DNA from: Arthrobacter sp. FW305-BF8
GTDB taxonomy: Bacteria; Actinomycetota; Actinomycetes; Actinomycetales; Micrococcaceae
DNA length: 64,000 bases
Assembly: GCF_021789315.1 (NCBI RefSeq)
Contig: NZ_CP084561.1
Location: 2,790,001 to 2,854,000 of the forward strand
Direction of reading: 5' to 3'
Both the position numbers and the translations under genes were made by a program. Positions 35,859 to 44,611 of this stretch are shown here, in pieces (position 1 is the stretch's first letter; every line of letters begins with the position of its first letter). The notes under the pieces were generated by a model. It ran no database searches. It was given only the letters and a program-made list of their open reading frames with translations, and was not told the origin of the DNA.

Positions 35859-36590
35859 TTACGCTTCTCCTCTGATCATGCGAATAAAAAGTTCATGCAC
35901 GCGCTTCTCGCCTGTCACTTCCGGATGGAAGGAGGTGGCCAGCAGCTGGCCTGAACGCACTGCAACAATTCTAGCCGTCCCCTGCAGATCGGCCGCGTGG
36001 GAAGCGTGCTCCTGGTCGGCCGGCTCCACCTGCGCCAGAACTTCAACGCCGGGGCCCACGCGCTCCACCCAGGGCCCGCGGATGAACACCGCGTGAACCG
36101 GAGCTACGCCGTGCTCGGTGGCGCTGAACTCCAGGCCCTTGAAGTCGAGGTCGGTCTCGAAGGACTCGCGCTGCCGGCCAAATGCGTTGCGGCGCACCGT
36201 GATGTCCAGGCCGCCGAACGTCTGCTGGGGGTTTCCGGCCAGGTCTGCGGCGGGGTCGGCGATGTCGTGCGCCAGCAGGATCATGCCCGCGCAGGAGCCG
36301 TACACCGGGAGGCCCTCGGCGATCCGCTGGCGCAGCGGCTCGGCGAGGTCGAAGGCGCGGGCCAGCTTGTCGATGGCCGTCGACTCGCCGCCGGGGATGA
36401 TGAGTCCGTCGAGCCCGTCGAGTTCCGCGGGGCGGCGGACACCGACGCCGGTGGCGCCGGCGGTCTCGACCGCCCGTAGGTGCTCACGGAAGTCGCCCTG
36501 CAGCGCCAGGACGCCGATGCGCAAGCCAGATCCCGGCTTTTCGGGCATGCCGGCCGGGCGCGGAAGGGCGCTGGAAAGGGAATTGGTCAT
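35859..36590 (-). CDS. pdxT: Pyridoxal 5'-phosphate synthase glutaminase subunit PdxT
   Basis: Class I glutamine amidotransferase that supplies ammonia to PdxS for vitamin B6 synthesis; 243 residues. GVLALQGDFREH is near residue 26, GGESTAIDKL near 67, the nucleophile Cys is in PVYGSCAGMILLA, and His/Glu are in ATSFHPEVTGE. The N-terminal 22 residues precede the usual start region. Its partner pdxS is about 5.7 kb away (42326-43252) rather than adjacent. Confidence 0.96.
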   Translation of the reverse strand: MTNSLSSALPRPAGMPEKPGSGLRIGVLALQGDFREHLRAVETAGATGVGVRRPAELDGLDGLIIPGGESTAIDKLARAFDLAEPLRQRIAEGLPVYGSCAGMILLAHDIADPAADLAGNPQQTFGGLDITVRRNAFGRQRESFETDLDFKGLEFSATEHGVAPVHAVFIRGPWVERVGPGVEVLAQVEPADQEHASHAADLQGTARIVAVRSGQLLATSFHPEVTGEKRVHELFIRMIRGEA

Positions 36591-36668
36591 CTAAACAGCA
36601 TAGTGTCCCGGGCACAAACAACCGTTCCGGCCGCCGGGCGCCCGGCACATTGCATGCCGCTGCTGGGA

Positions 36669-36674
36669 TATATT
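36669..36674 (+). promoter_or_regulatory. Candidate -10 element of murT (leaderless)
   Basis: TATATT followed by exactly 7 bases and then the murT ATG at 36682. No Shine-Dalgarno sequence precedes the ATG. The spacing predicts transcription starting at the start codon, a leaderless mRNA for murT-gatD. Confidence 0.55.
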
Positions 36675-36681
36675 ACAGAGC

Positions 36682-37971
36682 ATGTTTTCCCTCAGCGTTC
36701 CGCTCGGCAAATTCGTTCGCCGGGTCTCCCGGCTCAGGGGCGGAGGCTCTGCATTCCCCGGCCTGGTCGTCGAAAAAATCGATCCCGGTTTCATGCAGCG
36801 GACCCTGTCCACCCTTCCCCACGGCGTGGCCGTAGTAAGCGGCACCAACGGCAAGACCACCACCACCAAGATGGTGGTGGAGCTGCTGGAAAGCCAGGGC
36901 CTGAAGGTGTTCACCAACCGCACGGGCAGCAATTTCACCCGGGGCGTGGCGGCGGCCCTGATCGGCGACGTCGACTGGCGCGGACGGCTCGACGCCGATG
37001 TTGCCGTGCTGGAGCTGGACGAGGCCCACGCCGTGCACTTCGTCAACCGCGTCCCGCCGCGCTACAGCCTTCTGCTGAACGTGCTCCGCGACCAGCTGGA
37101 CCGCTTCGGTGAGATTGACAAGACAGCCCAGCTCCTCCAGCACATCGCCTCCAAGACAACGGGGACTGTGGTGCTGAACCGCGAGGATCCGCGGGTGGCC
37201 CGGATCGCCGGTACGCTGCAGGGCCCCGAGGTCCTCTACTTCGGCCTGGACGACTCGCTGCTGGGCACCTTCCCCAGCGACGATGAACTTCGCGCCGGGC
37301 CGGGCAGCCCCGTACCTGCGGTACCGCCAAGGCCCCAGGCCGACGTCGTTCTCCGCCGCGTGGGTGCCGATGACGCAGACTTTGAGTACGACGGCGTCAC
37401 GGTCACCACCGGGATGAAGCTCCGCGGCGTCTACAACATCTTTAACGCCGCGGCTGCGCTGGTCCTGGCCCGCAGCATCTGCGGCAGCGGTGCCGCCACG
37501 GCGGACCACGGCACCCTGCTGAAGGCTCTGTCCGAGGTCGCCCCGGCCTTTGGACGCGGCGAAAGCCTCACGGTGGACGGGCTCCCGCTGGATCTGGTCC
37601 TGGTCAAGAACCCGAGCGGCTTCAGGCTGGGCCTCAAGTCGTTCCCCTCGGGCGGTTACGCCACCATGATCGCGATCAACGACAACTACGCTGACGGCCG
37701 CGACATGTCCTGGCTGTGGGACGTCGATTTCGACTCGCTGCGGGCGGAAGGCGTGGACCAGGTCAGCGGCTCCCGGGCGTACGACATGGCCCTGCGCCTG
37801 CAGTACGACGAAGTGCAGATCGGGTCGGTGGACACCGACATCCCGGCCGCACTGGCCGACTTCATCCGCAAGGGCAAAGGCAAGCCGAAGCGCGTCTTCT
37901 GCACCTACACCGCAATGCTCGCCATCCGCCGTGAGCTGTCCAAAATCACCACAGTGGAGGTGGTCTCTTGA
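36682..37971 (+). CDS. murT: Lipid II isoglutaminyl synthase subunit MurT
   Basis: The Mur-ligase-like subunit, 429 residues, that with GatD amidates the D-Glu of lipid II. P-loop SGTNGKTTTTKMV is near residue 54, GSNFTRG near 77, DEAHAVHFVNRV near 114, and the C-terminal motif AINDNYADGRDMSWLWDVDF near 333 carries the Asp that completes the GatD catalytic triad. The Cys4 zinc ribbon of the Staphylococcus/Streptococcus enzymes is not present; that region is a Gly/Pro/Asp-rich stretch. Its stop overlaps the gatD start by four bases. Confidence 0.95.
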   Translation: MFSLSVPLGKFVRRVSRLRGGGSAFPGLVVEKIDPGFMQRTLSTLPHGVAVVSGTNGKTTTTKMVVELLESQGLKVFTNRTGSNFTRGVAAALIGDVDWRGRLDADVAVLELDEAHAVHFVNRVPPRYSLLLNVLRDQLDRFGEIDKTAQLLQHIASKTTGTVVLNREDPRVARIAGTLQGPEVLYFGLDDSLLGTFPSDDELRAGPGSPVPAVPPRPQADVVLRRVGADDADFEYDGVTVTTGMKLRGVYNIFNAAAALVLARSICGSGAATADHGTLLKALSEVAPAFGRGESLTVDGLPLDLVLVKNPSGFRLGLKSFPSGGYATMIAINDNYADGRDMSWLWDVDFDSLRAEGVDQVSGSRAYDMALRLQYDEVQIGSVDTDIPAALADFIRKGKGKPKRVFCTYTAMLAIRRELSKITTVEVVS

Positions 37972-38720
37972 CCCCCGAATTGACCGCCGGCACTACCGCG
38001 TCAAAGGGAACCATCCGGGTCCTGCAGCTGTACCCGCGGGAGATGAACATCTACGGCGACTGGGGCAATGCCCTGGTGCTGCAGCAGCGCCTGAAGTGGC
38101 ACGGCTACACCCCGGAGCTGCTGGAGTACAACGTGGGCGACGAGTTCCCGGAGGGCGTGGACATCATCCTTGGCGGCGGCGGGCAGGACAGCGGCCAGCT
38201 CGTCATCCAGGACGACCTCCAGTCACGGGCCAGCCTCCTGAAGGGAATGGCCGAGGACGGCACGCCCATGCTGCTCATTTGCGGGCTGTACCAGCTGTTC
38301 GGCCGCTTCTTCAAGACCCGCTCAGGCCCGGTCATTCCCGGCATCGGCGTTCTGGACGTGGAGACCCACGGCACGGATGAGCGGCTGATCGGCAACGTCA
38401 AGGTCACCACCGCGGAGTTCGGCGAGGTCCTGGGCTACGAGAACCACAGCGGCCAGACCACCCTTGGGCCCGGCGTCGCACCGCTGGGGACGGTGGCGAA
38501 GGGCACGGGGAACAACAGCAGCGACGGCCAGGAGGGCGCCCGGTACCGCAACATCGTGGCCAGCTACCTGCACGGTTCCCTGCTGCCCAAGAATCCGGCC
38601 ATCGCCGACTTCCTGATCCGTACCGCCGTCGAACGCAGGTATGGAACCTTCACTCCCGGCGAAGCGGATGACCGCTACGCCGTCCTGGCCCGCGAACACG
38701 CGGTCCGCCGGCCGCGCTAG
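37968..38720 (+). CDS. gatD: Lipid II isoglutaminyl synthase subunit GatD
   Basis: The glutaminase subunit, 250 residues (GATase class I, CobQ-like). Nucleophile Cys lies in PMLLICGLYQLFGR (about residue 105) and the His in VASYLHGSLLPKNP (about 202). It releases ammonia for MurT, which turns D-isoglutamate of the stem peptide to D-isoglutamine. Translationally coupled to murT. MurT-GatD amidation is usual in Gram-positive walls and influences crosslinking and lysozyme resistance. Confidence 0.95.
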   Translation: MTPELTAGTTASKGTIRVLQLYPREMNIYGDWGNALVLQQRLKWHGYTPELLEYNVGDEFPEGVDIILGGGGQDSGQLVIQDDLQSRASLLKGMAEDGTPMLLICGLYQLFGRFFKTRSGPVIPGIGVLDVETHGTDERLIGNVKVTTAEFGEVLGYENHSGQTTLGPGVAPLGTVAKGTGNNSSDGQEGARYRNIVASYLHGSLLPKNPAIADFLIRTAVERRYGTFTPGEADDRYAVLAREHAVRRPR

Positions 38721-38751
38721 GAGCAACCGCGCCAAGGACACCGCTCCAGTG

Positions 38752-40068
38752 TCAGCGTTCCTTGGTGACCAGCAGCTCGCGGGCTCCGGCCTGCGCCGCG
38801 CCCATGGACTCCACCACCTGTTTGGTCCGCAGCCGGGTGTCGGCGTCCGCCGCGGGACTGGCGCAGACACCCTGCGGGGCGTCAGCGGCCACAGAGCACC
38901 AGCGGTAGGGGGCGCTGACGATAACTGACGGTGCCCAGGCGACGTCGGATGCGGTCCACTTGCCGGCACTGTCCTGGCTGAACTGTGCCCGGAGCAGCAG
39001 GCCCTCGTTGTTGACAACGTACGTCGGGGACAGTTCTGTCACACCGTTGCCCAGGCCGTAGGCGATCCAGGTTCCCTTGTACTTTTCGACGGGCAGCACC
39101 GAGTGCGTGTGGTGCCCGTAGATCATCGTGAACTGGCCGCTGTCCGCCAGCGCGTGCGCCACGTCCAGCTGCTGGGCGTTTGGGGCACTTGCGTACTCGT
39201 CCCCCGCGTGCATGGCGCCCAGGACGATGTCCGCGCCCAGCTTCCTCGCCTCCTTGGCCTTGGCGATCATGGTGGGGGCGTCGAGCATGTCCACCTGCCA
39301 CGGCTGTTCCGGGACCTGCCCGTTGAGTCCGTAGGTGCCCTCAATGACGGCAATGCGGGCGGCGTCGGTCTGCAGGATGAGGATGCCTTGGGACTCGGCC
39401 TGCGTCCGGTAGGAGCCGGTATGCTCCAGCCCGGCTGTGTCCAGCACATCGAGGGTCCTGGCGAGGCCCTCGGTGCCCTGGTCGATGGTGTGGTTGCTGG
39501 CCGTGGTGCAGGCGCGGTAGCCGACCGACTTGGCGGCAGCGGCAATCTGTGGCGGAACGTTGAAGGAAGGGTACGCGGAGAAGGGACCCCCGGGCAGCGC
39601 CACCGGCGTTTCCTGGTGGCAGATGGCGAGGTCGCTCTGTTCGATATAGCGCCGCTGCCCTTCCAGCAGCGGGCCGAAGTCCAGTCCCTTGACCCCGCCG
39701 GCGACGGCATCTTCGTGGGCCTGTTGCCACAGCTGGGTGTGCACCAGCATGTCACCGGTGAGCAGGACGGACGTGCAGCGCACCGATGCGCACGCGGGAC
39801 CGGCACCCGGGGTTGGGGTGGGTGCTGCGCTCGGGGTGGGGTCCGCCGTCGGCGTTGCAGCGGCAGTGCTGACGGCGCTGGACTGCGCTGCCGGGCTCGA
39901 AGGCTGGCCGGCCGCACTGGCAGGCTGGCTGCCGGACGCACTGCCGGACTTGTTACCCGGCTGCGGCCGGGCCTGCTCAGCGGCCACGCCGCAGGACGCC
40001 AGCCCCGCCATCAGCAGTGCAGCAGCGGCCGCTTGAAACGCACGGCCAGATACGGTCTTGTTCCCCAT
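38752..40068 (-). CDS. CapA-family lipoprotein
   Basis: A 438-residue predicted lipoprotein: signal peptide with lipobox LASC at C26, then a disordered Ser/Ala/Pro/Thr linker (about 28-95). The CapA/PGA_cap metallophosphatase-like domain shows VLLTGDMLVH, QSDLAICHQETPV, TASNHTIDQGTEG, GAMHAGDEY and IYGHHTHSVLPVEKYKGTWIAYGLGN. Relatives take part in poly-gamma-glutamate capsule work, but many actinobacterial ones are uncharacterised. Start chosen at ATG 40068, which gives the signal peptide. It stands alone, convergent with gatD. Confidence 0.88.
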   Translation of the reverse strand: MGNKTVSGRAFQAAAAALLMAGLASCGVAAEQARPQPGNKSGSASGSQPASAAGQPSSPAAQSSAVSTAAATPTADPTPSAAPTPTPGAGPACASVRCTSVLLTGDMLVHTQLWQQAHEDAVAGGVKGLDFGPLLEGQRRYIEQSDLAICHQETPVALPGGPFSAYPSFNVPPQIAAAAKSVGYRACTTASNHTIDQGTEGLARTLDVLDTAGLEHTGSYRTQAESQGILILQTDAARIAVIEGTYGLNGQVPEQPWQVDMLDAPTMIAKAKEARKLGADIVLGAMHAGDEYASAPNAQQLDVAHALADSGQFTMIYGHHTHSVLPVEKYKGTWIAYGLGNGVTELSPTYVVNNEGLLLRAQFSQDSAGKWTASDVAWAPSVIVSAPYRWCSVAADAPQGVCASPAADADTRLRTKQVVESMGAAQAGARELLVTKER

Positions 40069-40168
40069 GACCCTAGCGTAAGTCCGCGGCACGCCGACGG
40101 CGGGCAACCCGCCCAGGGAAGCACGCCAAAACATTGTGCACCGCAGAGCTGCATGAAAGTGTTGCTTC

Positions 40169-42181
40169 ATGACCAACCCCCTCCTCTCCCCCAGCGCCCT
40201 GCCCTTCGGGCTGCCGCCGTTTGCCGACATCGGCGACGACCACTACGCCGAGGCGGTTGACGCCGGGCTCACCGACCACCTGGCCGAGATCCAGGCCATC
40301 GTGGACAACCCCGAGCCCGCCACGTTCAACAACACGGCGCTGGCCATGGAGAAGTCCGGCCGGTTGCTGGACCGCGCCGCGGCTTCCTTCTTCACCCTGG
40401 TTTCGGCCGACGCCTCAGAGGCCATCAGGAAGCTGGAGACGGAACTGTCGCCCCGCTTCGCCGCGCATCAGGATGCCGTGTACCTGAACCGGCCACTCTA
40501 CGAGCGGTTCGCCGCCGTGGATACCGCCGGCCTAGACGCCGAAGCCGCACGGCTTGTCGAGGAGTACCTCAAGGAGTTCCGCCAGTCCGGGATCCAGCTG
40601 GACGACGCCGGCCAGGACCGGCTCCGTTCGCTGAACGCCGAACTGTCCCGGCTGGGTACGGAATTCGGGCAGCGCGTCAAGGAGGCGATGAAGTCCGCCG
40701 CCCTCCTGCTGGACAGTGCCGACGACCTCGCTGGACTCCCCCAGGATGAGATCGCCAGCGCCGCGGAAGCAGCCCGGGTTGCCGGCCATGACGGCAAGTT
40801 CCTCCTGACGCTGATCCAGCCAAGCAACCAGCCGGCCCTGGCCTCACTGGACAACAGGGACGTGCGCCGGCGGCTCTTCGAAGCATCCGTGGCCCGCGGC
40901 AGCACCGGCGGTGACCTCGACGTCCTTAACCTCGTGAAATCCATGGTCCGGCTCCGCGCCGAAAAGGCCGCCCTGCTGGGCTTCGCGAACTACGCCGAGC
41001 TGGTGGTGGACCGGCAGACGGCTCCGGATTTCGGAGCTGTCCGGTCCATGCTGAACCGGCTGGCACCCGCGGCCGTCCGGAACGCCGACGCCGAGGCGAC
41101 CGCCCTGGCCGAGAGCGCCGGCCACCAGCTGGAGGCCTGGGACTGGGCGTACTACTCCGCCAAGGTGCGGCGGGAACGGTACACGGTGGACGAGCAGGCC
41201 CTCAGGCCGTACTTCGAGCTGGACCGGGTACTGACGGATGGCGTGTTCTTCGCCGCGACCTCGCTCTTCGGCATCACCTTCCATGAGCGCAAGGACCTCG
41301 CGGGTTACCACGAGGACGTCCGGATCTGGGAGGTCCGGGACGCGGACGGAACAGAGCTGGGGCTGTTCCTCGGCGACTACTACACCCGCGAGACCAAGCG
41401 GGGCGGCGCGTGGATGAATTCGCTGGTGGACCAGTCGGCGCTTCTGGGCACCAAGCCGGTGGTGATCAACAACCTGAACATTTCCAAGCCGCCCGCGGGT
41501 GAGCCCACGCTGCTCACTCTCGATGAGGTGCGCACCGCGTTCCACGAATTCGGCCACGCCCTGCACGGCCTGTTCTCCAACGTCACCTACCCCCGCTTCT
41601 CCGGCACGTCAGTACCGCGGGACTTTGTGGAGTACCCGTCCCAGGTCAACGAAATGTGGATCATGTGGCCGGAGGTGCTGTCCAACTACGCCCGCCACCA
41701 TGCCACCGGGGAGCCGCTGGCCCAGGACGTCGTCGACCGGCTCAACGAGTCCCGCCTGTGGGGCGAAGGGTTTGCCACCACGGAGTACCTCGGTGCGGCG
41801 CTGCTGGATCTGGCCTGGCACGTCCTGGACTCCGACAGCGTTCCGGACGCGGCACTGGAGTTCGAGGCGAAAGCCCTGGCAGCCGCGGGAGTGGCTCATC
41901 CGCTGATTCCGCCACGCTACCGGACGGGCTATTTCCAGCACATCTTCGCGGGTGACGGCTACTCTGCGGGCTACTACTCCTACATCTGGAGCGAGGTGCT
42001 GGATGCCGAGACCGTGGACTGGTTCACCGAGAACGGCGGTCTCAGCAGGGCCAACGGCGACCGGTTCCGCGCCGAGCTGCTCTCCCGCGGCAACAGCCGG
42101 GATCCGCTCGAGTCGTTCCGTACCCTGCGCGGACGCGACGCCGCCCTCGAGCCCCTCCTCAAGCGCCGCGGCCTCGAATAA
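40169..42181 (+). CDS. M3-family oligopeptidase (Dcp/OpdA-like)
   Basis: A 670-residue soluble zinc metallopeptidase. The zinc site HEFGH is at H459/E460/H463 and the third ligand Glu is E488 in PRDFVEYPSQ. The long all-helical N-terminal half (about 1-400) matches the M3 fold that encloses the active site. These enzymes degrade short peptides, including cleaved signal peptides, in the cytoplasm. Divergent from the CapA-like gene; followed at once by a palindromic element and a strong terminator. Confidence 0.95.
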   Translation: MTNPLLSPSALPFGLPPFADIGDDHYAEAVDAGLTDHLAEIQAIVDNPEPATFNNTALAMEKSGRLLDRAAASFFTLVSADASEAIRKLETELSPRFAAHQDAVYLNRPLYERFAAVDTAGLDAEAARLVEEYLKEFRQSGIQLDDAGQDRLRSLNAELSRLGTEFGQRVKEAMKSAALLLDSADDLAGLPQDEIASAAEAARVAGHDGKFLLTLIQPSNQPALASLDNRDVRRRLFEASVARGSTGGDLDVLNLVKSMVRLRAEKAALLGFANYAELVVDRQTAPDFGAVRSMLNRLAPAAVRNADAEATALAESAGHQLEAWDWAYYSAKVRRERYTVDEQALRPYFELDRVLTDGVFFAATSLFGITFHERKDLAGYHEDVRIWEVRDADGTELGLFLGDYYTRETKRGGAWMNSLVDQSALLGTKPVVINNLNISKPPAGEPTLLTLDEVRTAFHEFGHALHGLFSNVTYPRFSGTSVPRDFVEYPSQVNEMWIMWPEVLSNYARHHATGEPLAQDVVDRLNESRLWGEGFATTEYLGAALLDLAWHVLDSDSVPDAALEFEAKALAAAGVAHPLIPPRYRTGYFQHIFAGDGYSAGYYSYIWSEVLDAETVDWFTENGGLSRANGDRFRAELLSRGNSRDPLESFRTLRGRDAALEPLLKRRGLE

Positions 42182-42183
42182 TA

Positions 42184-42252
42184 TTGGAGTTTTTGTCCAC
42201 TTGTCGCGACTTCGAGGGCCTTAAACCCCCAATATGTGGACAAAAACTCCAA
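42184..42252. repeat. 69-base element with perfect 17-bp inverted ends
   Basis: TTGGAGTTTTTGTCCAC at 42184-42200 is exactly complementary to 42236-42252, around a 35-base centre that holds TCGCGA and GGGCC. It begins two bases after the M3 peptidase stop. It is AT-richer than its surroundings. It may be a small MITE-like element or a recruited transcript-end hairpin; no second copy was noticed in this window. Confidence 0.7.
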
Positions 42253-42265
42253 GGAATTAAGGCGA

Positions 42266-42309
42266 ACGACGTCGGCCGGTCACCTCGGAAGGTGACCGGC
42301 CGACGTCGT
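42266..42309. terminator. Bidirectional terminator between the M3 peptidase and pdxS
   Basis: A perfect 20-bp stem (ACGACGTCGGCCGGTCACCT and its complement) closed by a CGGA tetraloop, between convergent genes. It probably serves both strands. Confidence 0.85.
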
Positions 42310-42325
42310 CGTTAACTACGTGCTG

Positions 42326-43252
42326 TTACCAGCCGCGCTCGGACAGGCGGTGCGGCTGCGGAATCTCGTCCACGTTGATGCCGACCATGGCCTCGCCCAG
42401 GCCGCGGGAGGCCTTGGCGATAACGTCCGGGTCATCGAAGAACGTGGTGGCCCTCACGACGGCAGCGGCGCGCTGGGCCGGGTTGCCGGACTTGAAGATG
42501 CCCGAGCCGACGAACACGCCGTCGGCGCCGAGCTGCATCATCATGGCGGCGTCCGCCGGGGTGGCGATGCCGCCGGCGGTGAACAGCACCACGGGGAGCT
42601 TGCCGGTGGCGGCAACTTCCTTAACCAGTTCGTACGGGGCCTGCAGTTCCTTGGCCGCGACGTAGAGCTCGTCCTCGGGCAGCGCCGCGAGCTTGGCGAT
42701 CTCGGCGCGGATCTGGCGCATGTGCCCGGTGGCGTTGGAGACGTCGCCGGTGCCGGCCTCGCCCTTGGAGCGGATCATGGCGGCGCCCTCGTTGATGCGG
42801 CGCAGCGCCTCACCGAGGTTGGTGGAACCGCAGACGAAGGGAACCTTGAAGTTCCACTTGTCGATGTGGTTGACGTAGTCGGCCGGGGTCAGAACCTCGG
42901 ACTCGTCAATGTAGTCGACACCGAGGGACTGCAGGATCTGGGCCTCGACGAAGTGCCCGATGCGGGCCTTGGCCATGACCGGGATGGAAACGGCGTCGAT
43001 GATCTGGTCGATCATGTCCGGATCGGACATGCGCGACACGCCGCCTTGGGCGCGGATGTCGGCCGGGACGCGCTCGAGCGCCATGACGGCAACGGCACCG
43101 GCGTCTTCGGCGATGCGGGCCTGTTCGACGTTGACGACGTCCATGATGACGCCGCCCTTGAGCATCTCTGCCATGCCGCGCTTGACGCGGTTGCTGCCCG
43201 TGACGCTGTTGGCGGACGAGCCGGCTTCGTTGCTTACATCAGGTGTAGACAC
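42326..43252 (-). CDS. pdxS: Pyridoxal 5'-phosphate synthase subunit PdxS
   Basis: The lyase subunit of PLP synthase, 308 residues, which joins ribose 5-phosphate, glyceraldehyde 3-phosphate and ammonia from PdxT. It forms a TIM barrel; VKRGMAEMLKGGVIMDVVN near residue 23, VAVMALERVPADIRAQGGVSRMSDP, the Schiff-base lysine region DEIMVMAKARIGHFVEAQ (here IPVMAKARIGHFV), and FAAGGIATPADAAM are family hallmarks. It is a single gene here, apart from pdxT. Confidence 0.97.
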   Translation of the reverse strand: MSTPDVSNEAGSSANSVTGSNRVKRGMAEMLKGGVIMDVVNVEQARIAEDAGAVAVMALERVPADIRAQGGVSRMSDPDMIDQIIDAVSIPVMAKARIGHFVEAQILQSLGVDYIDESEVLTPADYVNHIDKWNFKVPFVCGSTNLGEALRRINEGAAMIRSKGEAGTGDVSNATGHMRQIRAEIAKLAALPEDELYVAAKELQAPYELVKEVAATGKLPVVLFTAGGIATPADAAMMMQLGADGVFVGSGIFKSGNPAQRAAAVVRATTFFDDPDVIAKASRGLGEAMVGINVDEIPQPHRLSERGW

Positions 43253-43393
43253 AAAAACCCCTATGGGTAGCTAGATGACCTTCGCCGGGAGTGCAGGCAC
43301 GGCACGGACATGCCGTTTTTCGCACACACCGGATTACCGGATCCATTGACCGGGCAGTCCTAATACTAGTCCCACGGCGGCAGCCCGGCTTAA

Positions 43394-44014
43394 TCAGGTT
43401 TGTTCGGAGTCTTCCAGCGCCTGAATGCGCACCGCCAGGACACGCTGGACCACCGTGACGAGGCTCGCCGCCGCGAGCAGCACCAGGGTCGCCAGCAACA
43501 CAACGGGCGGCAGTCCGACGCCGGTGAGGCCGGTGATCACCAGGACGGAGACCAGCCGTTCAGCACGTTCGGCAATGCCCACATTCGCCTGGAAGCCGAG
43601 GGATTCGGCCTTCGCCCGGACATAGGAGACCACCATGCCAAGGACAAGGCAGACGACGGCGGCAATGGCTATGGGGGCATTCGCACCGCCGGTGAAAAAC
43701 CAGATGGCCAGGCCGGCAAAGAGGGCACCGTCAGCCAGCCGGTCCAGGCTGGAGTCCAGGAAGTTGCCCCAGCGCCCGCCAAGGTTCTGCATCCGCGCCA
43801 TGATGCCGTCGATGACGTCGGAGAAGATGAACAGGGTGATAAAGATCGTTCCCCACCAGAGTTGGCCCAGCGGATAGAACACCAGGGCCCCGACCACCAC
43901 GCCGGCCGTTCCCACAATTGTGATGGCGTCCGGCGAGACGCCAATTTTCAGAAGCCAGCGCGCAAGCGGGGTAAACAGCGCGGTGAAGAACCCGCGGGCA
44001 TGCCTATTCAGCAT
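43394..44014 (-). CDS. pgsA: Phosphatidylinositol phosphate synthase-like CDP-alcohol phosphotransferase
   Basis: A 206-residue membrane enzyme. The CDP-alcohol phosphotransferase motif D-x2-DG-x2-AR-x8-G-x3-D-x3-D is complete (SDVIDGIMAR...GNFLDSSLD, about residues 63-90). About six helices. The context after thrS and a HIT gene is that of the actinobacterial enzyme that makes PI-phosphate from CDP-diacylglycerol. The start ATG lies inside the HIT gene end (11-base overlap); the longer open frame upstream is shadow. Confidence 0.92.
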   Translation of the reverse strand: MLNRHARGFFTALFTPLARWLLKIGVSPDAITIVGTAGVVVGALVFYPLGQLWWGTIFITLFIFSDVIDGIMARMQNLGGRWGNFLDSSLDRLADGALFAGLAIWFFTGGANAPIAIAAVVCLVLGMVVSYVRAKAESLGFQANVGIAERAERLVSVLVITGLTGVGLPPVVLLATLVLLAAASLVTVVQRVLAVRIQALEDSEQT

Positions 44015-44591
44015 GCGTCTCCCCAGGCCAGGCGTCGGCAACCTGCTGGCGGACTTCGTCGAGGGTCTGCGTGATCGCCTTGGTCTGGGCGATGATGGGG
44101 AAGAAGTTTCCGTCCCCGCCCCAGCGCGGAACGATGTGCTGGTGCAGGTGCCCCGCGATGCCGGCCCCGCCCACAACACCCTGGTTCATGCCCAGGTTGA
44201 AGCCGCCGGGATTCGCCACCTTCCGCAGCACCCGCATGGCGGTCTGCGTCAGGTCGGCGAATTCGGCGGTCTCCTCCACCGTCAGGTCCGTGTAATCGGG
44301 GAGGTGGCGGTAGGGGCACACCAGCAGGTGGCCGGGGTTGTAAGGGAACAGGTTGAGCACCACGTAGCACGTGCGTCCGCGGTACACGATGAGCGACTCC
44401 TCGTCGGTGCGCGCGGGCGCGATGCAGAACGGGCAATCGTCCTGGTCCTTGAACTGGTGCTGCCCGCCCTTGATGTAGGCCATGCGGTGCGGAGTCCACA
44501 GCCGCTGGAAGGCATCCGGAACGCCGGCGAGGCCAAAATCGTCCGTCACCTCCGCGTCCCCCGGATAGCCCGACCCTGTGTTCTCCTGCAC
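44004..44591 (-). CDS. HIT-family nucleotide hydrolase
   Basis: A 195-residue protein with the histidine triad GHLHQHIVPRW near residue 147. The actinobacterial form has CPFCIAP (zinc-type Cys pair) near residue 51 and NLFPYNPGHLLVCPYRH near 78. It likely hydrolyses diadenosine polyphosphates or AMP conjugates. It follows thrS by 20 bases and overlaps pgsA by 11, forming a thrS-HIT-pgsA operon seen widely in the phylum. Confidence 0.94.
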   Translation of the reverse strand: MQENTGSGYPGDAEVTDDFGLAGVPDAFQRLWTPHRMAYIKGGQHQFKDQDDCPFCIAPARTDEESLIVYRGRTCYVVLNLFPYNPGHLLVCPYRHLPDYTDLTVEETAEFADLTQTAMRVLRKVANPGGFNLGMNQGVVGGAGIAGHLHQHIVPRWGGDGNFFPIIAQTKAITQTLDEVRQQVADAWPGETHAE

Positions 44592-44611
44592 GTGTGCCCC
44601 CTCCGCCGCGG

